Shown: positions 20,452 to 31,019 of the stretch, in pieces
How positions within the stretch are numbered: position 1 is the stretch's first letter
Layout of the letters: each line of letters begins with the position of its first letter
NCBI GenBank assembly: GCA_963932145.1
Contig: OZ010578.1
Coordinates: forward strand, 44,153,404 to 44,217,403
Length of the DNA: 64,000 nt
Direction: 5' to 3'
DNA from: Acanthosepion lycidas
Taxonomy: Eukaryota > Mollusca > Cephalopoda > Sepiida > Sepiidae
Translations under genes and position numbers: made by a program
The notes under the pieces: generated by a model
What the model was told of the DNA's origin: nothing
What the model saw: only the letters and a program-made list of their open reading frames with translations
The model's database searches: none

Positions 20452-22320
20452 GAAATGCAAAACAGAAAAGTTAGGTTACAGCTGGATTCTGGCTCAGACT
20501 TAACTATCATAAATCTACAAACATGGAGAAAACTGAACAAATCTGTCATGTTAAAAACGGATAAAATTGCGAGATCAGTTACGGGGAGAAAGATAAAATT
20601 CGAGGATGAAATAATCACAAACGTAACATTTAACGGAATGACGAAAAAACTAAAAGTGTACGTCTTAAGAAATACCGAAAATCTATTCGGAACAGACTGG
20701 ATGCAAAAATCCGAATTGTGGGATCTACCTATTAGCACCTACTGCCAGAATGTAAAAAGCTTATCAACCGAGGCAGACAAATTAAAAGGAAGACTAGAAA
20801 CGAGTTTCCCCAAAGTATTTTCGGCAGGTCTCGGAAGATGCAAGAAAATGGCAGCTAATATCAAAATAAAGGATAACGTTCAACCTATTTTCAAAAAAAA
20901 AAAAAAGGAGTGTACCGTTTGCGTCAATAGAAAAGATTGACCAAGAATTATCTAGACTCGAAAATAAGGGCATATTGAAAAAAGTAGAGTTAAGCAAATG
21001 GGCCGCACCGACGGTCTACGTTAAGAAGAAATCAGGAGAAATTCGAGTTTGTGCTGATTTTTCTACAGGTTTGAACGCAGCAATAAATGTCTACCACTAT
21101 CAGCTACCTAGTCCTGAAGAAGTATTCACTAAATTAAATGGCGGAAAATATTTTTCAAAAATTGATCTAAATGAGGCCTACCTGCAAATTCCAGTCGATG
21201 AAGAAAGTTCAAAACTACTATGCATAAACACACACAAGGGTTTGTACAGATAACAAAGACTACCATTTGGAATTAAAGTAGCGCCGGCTATTTTCCAGCA
21301 GACAATGCATACGATGCTGTGGCAGGACTAGAATACACAATAGCATATCTGGATGACATATTGATTAATAGCGAAAGCGTTGAACAACACTGGCAACATG
21401 TACAAGAAGTGTTTAAGAGAATTCAAAGCTACGGATTCAAAGTGAAAGAAAATACGTGTGATTTTTTTCATGAAGGAAATTAAATATCTTGGCCATATAA
21501 TAGACCAAGAAGGTAGACGTTCAGACCCTGAAAGGTCTACAGCAATAAAAAAGATGCCAGTTCCTAAGAATATAACAGAACTACAAAGTTTTCTTGGATT
21601 AGTAAATTACTACCAGGAATTCATACATCAAATGCATAAACTTCGCGCACCATTGAACGAACTGCTAAAGGAAGAAAAAGTTTGGCAGTGGACAGATCAA
21701 TGCCAGGAAGCATTCGAAAAAATGATCAAGACATTAACATCAGATTTATTTTTGGCACACTATGATCTTAAACTAGAGATTATTGTAGCAAGTGATGCGA
21801 GCGCCTACCGTGTCGGAGCGTGTATATTACATAAAATGCCATATGGGACAATAAAACCTATCGCACATGCTTCTCGAACCCTACTACCAGCGGAGAAAAA
21901 CTATTCACAAATTGAGAAGGAAGCTCTAGCAATTATCTTCGCAGTAACAAGATTCCATAGATACGTCTATGTTAGATATTTTACTCTGCAGACAGATCAC
22001 AAACCGTTAATAAAAATTTTTGGTTCAAAAAATGGTCTACCGGTGTACACGGAAAATAGACTACTTAGAGGAACGATTCTTCTGAACCATAATTTCAGAT
22101 TGGAATATTTACCAACGAAAAGAATCGGGCACACGGATGGTCTGTCGAGACTTATACCAACAAAGACAGAGCCATTGGAAGATACGGTAATCGCAGCCGT
22201 TAGAAATGAAGAAGACATAAGAACAGTACTATGTTGTACATTCAGAAACCTCCCAGTCACATTGCAAGACAAAATGAAGCCAAAAATGACGAATTTATTA
22301 ATGAAACAAAAGCAAAAATA
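20452..22320 (+). pseudogene. pol-like region: protease, reverse transcriptase, RNase H, broken
   Basis: The protease has its DSGS active-site motif near 20485. The reverse transcriptase begins around 20930 (RVCADFSTGLN, then FSKIDLNEAYLQIPV) and holds the YLDDIL catalytic motif near 21350. RNase H shows the ASDASAYRVGACI, EKEALAIIFAV and TDHKPL motifs at 21790-22010. Stops and shifts occur at about 20938, 21251 and 21480, so no single frame spans the domains. Confidence 0.85.
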
Positions 22321-23434
22321 GCAGAAAAAAATGAGAAAATTTCGGACAGCTTTTCTCTATGCGATAATGTGCTACTTTACAACGAAAGGGTTGTAATCCC
22401 CAAAATGTTACAAAAACGGATACTAAAGGATTTCCACAGAGGACACCCGGGTAAAAATAGAATGAAGTCGCTAATGCGAAGCTATGTAAATTGGAAGAAT
22501 ATGAACCAAGATAGTTCTCAAATGGTGGAAATGTGCAAGGATTGTAATTTAGCAGCTTAAGCACCGCCAATCATACATAAGCCTTGGCCTGAAACTGATC
22601 GTCCATAGTCAAGAATACACGCAAATTATGCAGGACCAATTGACGGGTTCTACTATTTAATCATAGTTGATAGCTACAGTAAATGGACGGGGGTGTTTCG
22701 GTGCAAAAATCCTGCTACAGAAACGACCATAAATTTCCTCCACGAGCTATTCGCTCGGTTTGGCGTAGTGGACTGTTTAGTAACAGATAACAGAACGCAA
22801 TTCACGTCAGCAGATTTCCAAGAGTTTTGTGAAATCTATCAAGTAAAACATATAAAATCCCCGCTTTACCATCCAAGATCAAATGGACAAGCGGAGAGAT
22901 TCGTGGATACTCTCAAAAGAGCATTACGAAAAGCGTACGATGTGCCTACGGAGAAAGCATTACAGCAATTCCTACAGGTATATAGAATAACGCCAAATAA
23001 TGCGACACCATCAACATTATCACCAGCAGATATCATGTTTGCTAGGAAAATCAGATCAGCGTTCGACAAATTACTACCAAGTAAAACAAAACAAGTAACA
23101 CAGTCCTACACACCAAAAAGAAAATTCCTCCCAGGGTTTTTAAGGCATACAAAAATAATACCTCTTGCTGGGAACAAGGGATAATTGAGAAAAGAATTGG
23201 CAATATGATGTACATAGTTCAGGGAAAAAAATTCTCACACAGAAAACACGTAAACCAAATAAGGAAGAGACTGTTACAGGATGCTAACGGTCCACCTCAA
23301 GAAGAGGTATTGGACACGATTTTCGACACATTCGATATAACAAGACCGCAAATAATGCCAGAACTAAGAAAATCGCCTAGAAAAAGAAAATTTACTGAAC
23401 CTTTGGAAATAGATCCAACGAAAAAAAGATATTA
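22231..23434 (+). pseudogene. Integrase-like region, broken
   Basis: An N-terminal HHCC zinc motif (HRGHPG ... CKDC, 22430-22545) is followed by a stop. The DDE core lies at 22650-23070, with the first Asp in VDSYSKW, the second in VTDNRTQF and the Glu in NGQAERF. A shifted C-terminal part at 23205-23434 has GKKFSHRKHVNQIR and a basic tail. All catalytic residues are visible, but the frames are not continuous. Confidence 0.82.
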
Positions 23435-23460
23435 AAAAATACGCAAATTTTTCGGAAGGC

Positions 23461-24033
23461 GGGACCTTACCCATAATAACATAATGGACTATTCCATACG
23501 TAATAAATACTGCACCTCAAGAGGAAGCAGGGAGTTCAGTCCGAAGTCAGGCGACCGGCTGATCGGCTGAACTCTCTGCCTTCGGGCGGAGAGGAACCCG
23601 AACGAGGCTACGCCGAATGGCGGAGTCTCTTTCGGGGAAGTAAACCGACCCTGAACCCATTTATACGGGTTCAAAGGGCATATTTTTGGCCGAGCCCACA
23701 GGCTCGGAGATCCCACGTTAAACCGGCCTTGTGCTACATGATGTCCTCGTGGGGTGGGGGTGACTAAATACCGTTCAGTCTGAAGTCTGGAGTGAGGTCC
23801 GTCAGGAGTCTGTCAGTCAGAGCAAGCGAGTCGGTCAGTCGAGGCAGCGTCAGTCCAAACAGGCGCGTTCAGACAATTGCTACTAAACCTGATTGTTCGT
23901 ACTAACACTTTCTACTTCTCTGTATATATTCCTGTTTGTAACATATCTGTGTTATTCCATTTCCGTGTTCGACTTCTTCTTTATTGGTTCTACCTTGGAC
24001 CATCACCGTGGTACAAGGAACCGGACCATAACA
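23461..24033 (+). repeat. 3' LTR
   Basis: Matches the 5' LTR from GGGACC onward. The first six bases expected from the 5' copy (TGTTAT) are replaced by GAAGGC, which looks like the polypurine tract running into GGGACC. It ends ACCATAACA like the 5' LTR. Confidence 0.85.
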
Positions 24034-24149
24034 CATGTCTATGCTAATACCTGACACAAAAGCATGAAGGTTGACATTCCAAAGAAATAAAGGGTCAGAT
24101 CTATATCTGACACCCAGTATGTTTTTCCCTGGTTATCATATTTACATGT

Positions 24150-24565
24150 GTGGATAGGATAAACAGACAGTATCTGGGGTCTTCTTCTATATGCTGTGTT
24201 CCTTCAGTACGTGGGCAATCATGGTTCTCCACAATTCCCTGTCCTTTGTAGCTCTCAGTAAATTTTGTCTTTCTGCCATCTCTCCCAAACCCTGCTCTGC
24301 CATCCATTCACTCAAGCTTGCCAGGTATGTCTCATGTTGTTTTCCTCTGTCACTCTTACCTTTAATCTGTCCTGGGAGTATTAAATTTTCCAAGCCCTCT
24401 TTCCTCATTATTTGCCCTAGGAGTTTAAACTGTCTCTTTCTGATGTTAAGTATAAGTGTTCTTTTTATTTTTTCATTTTCTCTAAAACTCCACCATGTTC
24501 AATTCATGATATTCTCAGCATCCTTCTGTAGAACCACATTTCTGTTGACTCAAGTCTTTTCTTCA
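24150..24565 (-). pseudogene. LINE 3' coding fragment (RTE-like)
   Basis: Minus strand encodes MRKEGLENLILPGQIKGK, then SDRGKQHETYLASLSEW and ATKDRELWRTMIAHVLK with stops between blocks. The pattern G-x-GKR-x-GR-x-x-x-W-L, then LR-x-A-x-DR-x-x-W, is the usual C-terminus of RTE-type and related LINEs. A short homologue lies at 42830-42925. Confidence 0.65.
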
Positions 24566-24639
24566 TCTGTAATAAGATTGTCTATCATTCACTGCCATAT
24601 CGGAAAACTGATAATACATAATAGTTAAGTATTGTTTGT

Positions 24640-25135
24640 CTCTAACAAGATTTTTTTCTGTTTCTTAATACTATGTTTAGCCTCGACTAAAAAAAAATAC
24701 TATCAAAGAGAAAAACTCTTGTCAAGTCGATGACCAGATAATTAAAGGTTGTAGTTAGAGGGTGTACCAAAGGAAGAGAAGACTAGGTAGGAAAAACAAA
24801 GAAGAGTTTTATTAAATACATAGAATGGAAAAACTTGAGTGAATCAACTACTACTCAAATCCTACTCTAATGTGGCTACTCGCCATATTTATAAGTAGGA
24901 GGATTTCATTGTCACAGTAGTAGGGAAAAACAGGAAATATGCTGTCCTACTATACAACACAGACCAATCAGTAGCCAAGCGACAATCTTTAAATGGACCT
25001 TTTTGTTTCACCCGAATACATATATGAGGAGACAAATTAATTTCATCAATTTGCTCATGCTGCACCAGAACCAAAATACTTATGCATGACTTGCACAGTC
25101 CCACAGAGGCACACATATGAAAATGATGAGATAAA
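24640..25135. other. No gene recognised
   Basis: AT-rich sequence without domain-bearing frames or clear repeats. Confidence 0.5.
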
Positions 25136-25144
25136 GTGGAAAAT

Positions 25145-25200
25145 TTATTTATAACCCATTTCTCCGAGAGCGTCTGCTCCCTTTGGCGTCCTCAGGTTAG
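25145..25200 (-). ncRNA. Hammerhead-like RNA motif D
   Basis: Minus strand: CTGAGGA (25195-25189), a helix GGGAGC/GCTCTC with loop AGAC plus an outer CC/GG step across an AAA bulge, then GAAA (25162-25159). Stem III would be only two pairs, followed by an AUA triplet. The core boxes are intact, but stem I and the outer stem II are weak. Confidence 0.4.
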
Positions 25201-25411
25201 AATGTTAGAAAGACAAAACTATATGTGAGGAAAAATGCCTTGGGATCTCTGAGGATAAGTGGTGACCATAAATCAAGTTAAATTAGATTACCTTATCACC
25301 TTCATTGTCTAAATTCAAGAGAGTGTCTGTCCGCCTGTTTGTTTTACCTCTATCAATATTAGAGTCATTTGGTGTTGCTGGATTTTAAATCAGTCCACAG
25401 AAACTAGATAG

Positions 25412-25417
<6 letters not shown>
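25201..25417. other. Unassigned DNA
   Basis: Nothing recognised. Confidence 0.4.

Positions 25418-25454
<37 letters not shown>
25418..25454. repeat. (TA)n microsatellite
   Basis: About 18 TA units with a short CATA tail to 25480. Confidence 0.95.
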
Positions 25455-25455
<1 letters not shown>

Positions 25456-25944
25456 TTGCATATACGTGTACATACATACATATCCACCCACCCACCCAGT
25501 TATGCACATATATTAGAGCCTTTTTGATTTTGTATACTTGTACATACATATATATACACACACACACATCCTTAAAAGCATATCTGGTGGCTTCTTTTTT
25601 CTTTGGCAGCGATACTCGTGATTGGCTTCTTTTATGCTATATTTCAGGTTTTTGCAGAAATTTATTTAATGGGCAGGATGTGATACTCGGAGCCCCTGTG
25701 CAGTGGACTAATTTTTTGATTTTGAATTTTACATTCTCAGCACTAACATTCAGCCATGAAAAGTGAATCATAAAGAGATCTGATTTGCAACAGAGTATAA
25801 TGCCGTATAGTGCCAGCACCCACACATTTTTTAAAAACAACTGAAAGAAAAGGCTTAACCAGTGCTGTAAGACTGATTCAGTATATAAAGAGCCTTCAAA
25901 AGCTGACCCCCCCCCCAAAAAAAAGCAAGTGTTCCTCGTCCAGA

Positions 25945-26700
25945 AACTATGATCATATTGTAGTATCTGTTCCACGGCCCTGACTATCTGAGATAAGCTT
26001 TGTGCCCATCACGCAAATTGACCAATATTTTTTACCAATGATCCGAGTGTACACGGTCGGGTTCTCCACATTAAATTACTGACTTTGGGTCGCATCCCGC
26101 CCCAGTGGGGAATCCAAAGGTAAATACCCAAGCGTTCCGAATTCAGGAGCTATGATCAAAGTGTAGTATCTGTTCCATAGCCATGACAAGCTTTATGCCT
26201 GATCACGCTTAAGTGGGGGCTGGGTAAATTTTGGCCAATGACCCGAGTGCACGCGCGAGGTTTCCTCACGTTAAATAACTGACTTTTATCCCATCCCATG
26301 GGTAAATACCTAAGCGTTCCGTAGCCCTGCTGTGGATACGTATCATCTCTCTGTCGTGTCTCTGTCTTCGGGTAGAATGCGACTCAGTTGTGGCCTCTGT
26401 GACAGCTGAGAAAAATAAATACTTTGAGGTGTCCGTCCCTGGGGAACAGCTACCCAAGGCTGCACTTTCTCATTACACTGAAGTAGGGGATTGATGGTCG
26501 CCACTGAGGCTAGCCCGACTGACAGTTGCGGGGGCTTGAGCAATTTTTGTACTTGTTCCTGAGCTCGGGTTCACCGCGTTAAGCCTGACCTTGTGTTGCA
26601 TCTCTTATCAGTGGGGAGGCATGTGTAAATACCTAAGCATTCTTTGGCCCAGATGACTGGGATCAAAGTATTTGTTGCAGTAGTCGATAGCCCGCCATCA
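25945..26700. repeat. Degenerate ~200-bp tandem repeats
   Basis: Landmarks TGTAGTATCTGTTCCA, CCGAGTGTACACGG/CCGAGTGCACGCGC and GTAAATACCYAAGCGTTC appear in the same order starting near 25950 and 26155, with a partial third set from about 26550. The copies are diverged, and a 200-bp insertion separates the last. No coding sense. Confidence 0.65.
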
Positions 26701-26795
26701 GCAACAGTTCCAGCTTGTCATCGACCGTCGCTCCTGCCAACTCTAGTAGGCATCCAGCTCCTGTCGCTCTAGCCATACTTGACAACGATATTCAA

Positions 26796-26905
26796 TAAAC
26801 TGTCCTTTTCGGGACAGTGCTCTTCGGTAACCCCCAAACTGTCCTTTTCACTACAACGCTCTCCAGCGACCATGAAACTGTCCTTTTCAGGGCAACACTA
26901 TTCTC
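26796..26905. repeat. Three copies of a ~50-bp unit (AAACTGTCCTTTTC)
   Basis: AAACTGTCCTTTTC occurs near 26799, 26835 and 26875, each followed by an ACA/ACG-rich stretch and CTCT/TTCTCG. It may be part of a retroelement terminal region, but no partner repeat is found. Confidence 0.6.
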
Positions 26906-27078
26906 GCCCCCTCCATGAGCTTGCAGATTTATTCTTTTGCATAATTCACTATAACATTATTTCTCTTTATTTTTCTTTGACAAAAATAAATTTGGCAATA
27001 TATATATTTTACTCAAGTCTTCTTTTTTTTTGTCATTCAATATCTGTTTGCGGGCCAACATACCACCCACAACAATAA

Positions 27079-27079
<1 letters not shown>

Positions 27080-27143
<64 letters not shown>
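27080..27143. repeat. (CA)n/(TA)n microsatellite
   Basis: About 21 CA units then about 10 TA units. Confidence 0.96.
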
Positions 27144-27171
27144 TACATAGAATAAAAATCCAAAGTTACCT

Positions 27172-27225
27172 CATTCGAATAGCTATTTCGACCCACAAGA
27201 CTTACTTGTAGGCCTTGTCAACTCA
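27172..27225 (-). ncRNA. Hammerhead-like RNA motif C
   Basis: Minus strand: TTGACAA (27221-27215) stands where CTGANGA is expected. A 10-bp helix follows (arms 27214-27205 and 27199-27190, three G-U pairs, loop TAAGT), then GAAA (27189-27186). A short stem III (ATA with TAT) is followed by U, as in motif A. Two core changes should abolish cleavage. It lies beside a (CA)n(TA)n tract. Confidence 0.45.
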
Positions 27226-27239
27226 GAGATATGAAGAAA

Positions 27240-28580
27240 TAAAACAGGAGTTTAAAAATCTAAACATTTAAAAAATAAAAGAAGAAGAGAGAAAAAGATA
27301 AAACAGAAAAAGAAAAATGAGGGAAAAAAGAAAGGGAGAAGAGTAAAAAGGAAGTAGCAGATGAGAATTTAAATAAACTCCCAATATTATGATTGTAGAA
27401 GTGGATTGCCTGGTCTTATTCATGAAGACAGTTAAAATAACCTTGACCTATATTTAAAATATTAACATCTCGTTTATAAAGGAAAATTACTTATAAGTAT
27501 TTAAAATTTTGAGAAGATTTAAAAAAAAAAATTTTTTTAAGAAAGATTAAGTAAAAAAGGTAACATCTACAATTAAAAATTACATTAAACCAATATATGA
27601 TATATAAATAATAATACATTTAATATAATAAAATAATTTTATATATAATAGGAATCAAATAACAAAAGTCTGGTTGTGTAAAAAAAAGTAGGTCTTTTGT
27701 GTAACAGCAGAGTCAGAGTCAAAAATCCACATTTCTGAACAAAGAAAGTACTACTTACTGACAGGAGAGGAATGCCTCCTGTTATAGTTGAAGGAAAATG
27801 GACCGTTTGTGGTAATTATATCTACGATATTAGGCTAAGATACAACTCCAAGTTTATGGAGGGTAAGTGCTAAATCCTCGAGTGCTCAAATGAACTAGTC
27901 AACATCTTTTAAAGAGAAAGGAACACAACCTGTACTATTTAAATACATCTAAGAAAAAAGAAGTGGTTGCAGACAATGTGCGTCTGCGGATTTAGCTTAG
28001 GTGAAAAGTGTTCGGTTGTGTTGTCAACAGTCTTGGTTGAAGGGGAAGTCGCTAACTTCTTTAGGCAGTAGAAATTTCTTTTGTGGTTACTGCCCCCCGC
28101 CACCTCATTCGTAACTTGGTACCACTGACTAGGCTTGTGATCAGCGTTGCTTCATGATTAACGTGACGGAAGAAAAAGCGGATGTCTCTTTGAATTTGGC
28201 ACTTATATAGCCAGGGTCACGTGAATATTACGGAGGCAGTAATTGGACTTTTCTTTAGTTATTCAGCATCCTTAGATATTCTGTGTTTGATTAATCTTAT
28301 TTTTCTGATCGATTATTTTAAATTCCTATAAATTTCTTTTTGAAAATACGGGTTTTTAAAGGCACCGCTCAGCTACTATATTGTTGACTTCTCACTATAA
28401 TGTGCATCCTCTACAGCCAAACGTCTGTGCCATGGCTTAAACTCACTATACATAGAGCTAATAATAAGCACATTATTTGTCAGTAATTTTTTAATCTGTA
28501 AGACAATAAATTAGTGTTTCTGTTAAAATCTTAAATACGTCCGTACAGCTGAAGGGCCCGGGTAGAGTAACCCCCTCACA
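27240..28580. other. No gene recognised
   Basis: Purine-rich at 27280-27360, otherwise AT-rich. No frame with domain content, and no clear repeat partner in the window. Confidence 0.5.
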
Positions 28581-28581
28581 C

Positions 28582-29190
28582 TCAGCCAACCGCAAGCTTA
28601 TCACGATTGATTTTGGCCCCTGCCACCGTCTCATACCTACAAATTTCTTTGCTGACTTCGTGGATTTCGGCGGTGTTCTTTACGAAAACAGACACGTCGT
28701 CAGCATAGGTGGAATACCTGGCCGATTTGGTGGCACCAGGTAAAGAAATTCCGCGAAGGACCGGATTCACCTTTAGCTTGCGAAGGAAGGGTTCCAAAGC
28801 AAGAACATAGAGTATAGGCGAAAGCGGACAACCCTGACGAATGGATCGAGACAAGGTGAAAGGCTCCGACTTCATCCCGTTCACTTCCACCAGCATCCCC
28901 AGGGATCTGTTCAAGAGATGGATCCAGTAACGAAAGTGCAGCCCGAAACCGGCAGACGCGAGAACAGCTTCGGGAAAACGATGGTCCACCCTATCGAATG
29001 CCTGGGACTGATTCAAATTGATCAGCGCGGCTTCACCGTCGACTTTTTCCATGATCTGGCGAACCATATGAAGGATGTCCTGAATAGTCCTGCCCCTCAC
29101 AGCGCATGTCTGTTCGGGACCGATCAGACTAGTGAGGACAATCTGAAAACGGTTGGCCAAGACCTTCTCCAAAATCTTCAACTCTGCATT
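28582..29190 (-). pseudogene. Tx1-like LINE reverse transcriptase fragment
   Basis: An uninterrupted minus frame of about 200 aa is close to the RT of the 3012-6470 ORF2: ANRFQIVLTSLIGPEQ, INLNQSQAFDRVDHR, RQGCPLSPILYVLALEP and YADDVSVF are all present. It stops just after the YADD block (NRDKLAVG). The upstream end meets a (GA)n tract, so both ends of the element are missing. One catalytic-block Asp reads Asn (NLNQSQAF), as expected for a decaying copy. Confidence 0.85.
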
Positions 29191-29191
29191 C

Positions 29192-29241
<50 letters not shown>
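29191..29241. repeat. (GA)n microsatellite
   Basis: About 24 GA units replacing the rest of the LINE. Confidence 0.95.
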
Positions 29242-29245
<4 letters not shown>

Positions 29246-29651
29246 TGTCTGCTATTTATAATTAATGTAACCACGTGACAGGCTCAGAGAAAATTGGCGG
29301 GGAACTTAACTTGGTCATGCGCTGGAAAATTATTTGTACGTGGATGGATTGCAACGCCCACTTATGTTTATTGACCAATTAGAAGCTGATATTCCCTGAA
29401 AATTTTTATGAAGCTGAATAAAATTCAACAATGATAAGAAAATGGTAACGGGATGCTAAAGGGTACTGATTAAGAGCAAAATCATTGAATCAAATTAAAG
29501 ATAATTTATTTTGATAGTAAATGATAACGCACATGGGTTTTAAGAAATATTTGGGTTTTATTGTTTTATTGGCTCAGTGATGTTTAGTTTACCCATATGG
29601 TGCCAATCCTGGAAGAGACGACCATATAGACTCAGAGCACGTATACACGGT

Positions 29652-29937
29652 GCACGGTAAAAATTACACGGATAAAAATGGCACAAGTAGGAAAATAGAA
29701 AAAAAAAAATGCTACAAAGTGAAAGCATACAGGAAATCAGGTGTAAGTGGACTTGGTCATAACATAAGATTTTAGTTTAAATTTTTTGTTTTTAAATGTA
29801 GAGATAATTTTCGTTTTAATTTACTAAATAGGTAACGTGTGCATTTTACCTTTTTTTTCCCCCGTATGTTTTCGCTTTGTGCCATTTTTCCTATTTTCCC
29901 ACTTGTAGCATTTTTACTCCTGCCATTTTTACCGTGC
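29652..29937. repeat. Inverted-repeat element, ~286 bp
   Basis: Arms of about 80 bp (29652-29733 and 29858-29937) are reverse complements with few changes, both bounded by GCACGGTAAAAAT. The loop is about 125 bp of AT-rich DNA. It has no coding capacity and fits a MITE or foldback element; a target duplication is not obvious. Confidence 0.75.
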
Positions 29938-30214
29938 CATTATTACCTAAATATCCTACACACAGCATTGGACTGATCAGTTACCCTAGTAAAAACCTGT
30001 TAACTTCAAGACGCAAGTTTAATTCTTTTTTATTTTATTTTAATAATTGAAACATTTTAGAGCAAAATAGCCTTCATTTAAATTTAAAGGAAAAGGCTAT
30101 TTTATCGGTCCCTGCATAATAACGGTCCACTCGTTATTTTTTTTTTCAGCATAATTGCTATGACGTTATGAAAGAAGACTAAACTATTTATTCAGGAAAA
30201 ACAACAACAGTTTA

Positions 30215-30640
30215 CTTATTTGGTTATCTTCAAGATACGCAATGTTCAGCTTATTTTTTAAGGAATGTTCTCCTTATAGTAGCAGCAGGAGCCAGCCTCG
30301 TACTCTCAATTGATCTATTTTTTCGGGAAATTCTGAAATAATGTTTGATTTGTTTTCAATTCATTGTTAAACAGTTTTCAGTTCATTGTTAAAAAGAAAA
30401 GTTTTCAAATTTTATTATCAAAAAAAGTTTATTGATATATTTATTGAAAAATGCCCAAATTAATTTATTGTAAAAGACAATTATTTAAGAATTGAGCTGA
30501 AAAACAACAAGTTTATTTTCCTGAAAAAAGCAGATCAAAAGACCGTACGTAGGTGACTCCTGCAGCTAATTTGAAGGCGGCATTCCTTAAAACAAAAGCG
30601 GAAAAATTCGGGAGTGCTTATCTTGAAGATAACCAATTAT
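30215..30640. repeat. Foldback with 16-bp perfect arms
   Basis: GGTTATCTTCAAGATA at 30223-30238 pairs with 30619-30634. Inner blocks AAGGAATG/CATTCCTT also pair, so this looks like a small decayed foldback element. Confidence 0.5.
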
Positions 30641-31019
30641 TTGCTTTTTGCTGGAAATCATTTTTATATAAAACATTGGATCAATTGAAGAATCCCCCCC
30701 CCCCAGAATGATCAATTGTAAAATCTTCACTCCAACTTAACTCAACTGTAGTATCTCCTCCCATACTGTAGATCTTTGAAACTTATTAAAATTTCATTTA
30801 TATTTTTCCTCAAAAAAGGGGGCACCATTATGAATAATACGGGCCCCGTGCGGTACTTTGCTGCGGTACGCCTCTGGTCAGAATTAAAATTAGACTTGTG
30901 GGTATGTTTTGATTAACTAATTAAATGTCAGAGGGTGAAGATGGGTCAGTTATTTTTCATGCCATGATAAACTAAAACAACAGACAAGCCATCGTTGGCG
31001 ATTGAGGAAAATATTTCAG

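Larger units (their letters stand above)
18275..24033 (+). mobile_element. Ty3/gypsy LTR retrotransposon, decayed
   Basis: Two LTRs (18275-18894 and 23461-24033) flank gag- and pol-like sequence in the order protease, reverse transcriptase, RNase H, integrase, which is the Ty3/gypsy order. All reading frames are broken by stops and shifts, so the copy is dead. LTR ends show the inverted pair TGTTATGG/CCATAACA. A possible 5-bp target duplication ATGTC lies just outside (18270-18274 and about 24035-24039), but it needs one extra base at the right. Confidence 0.88.
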
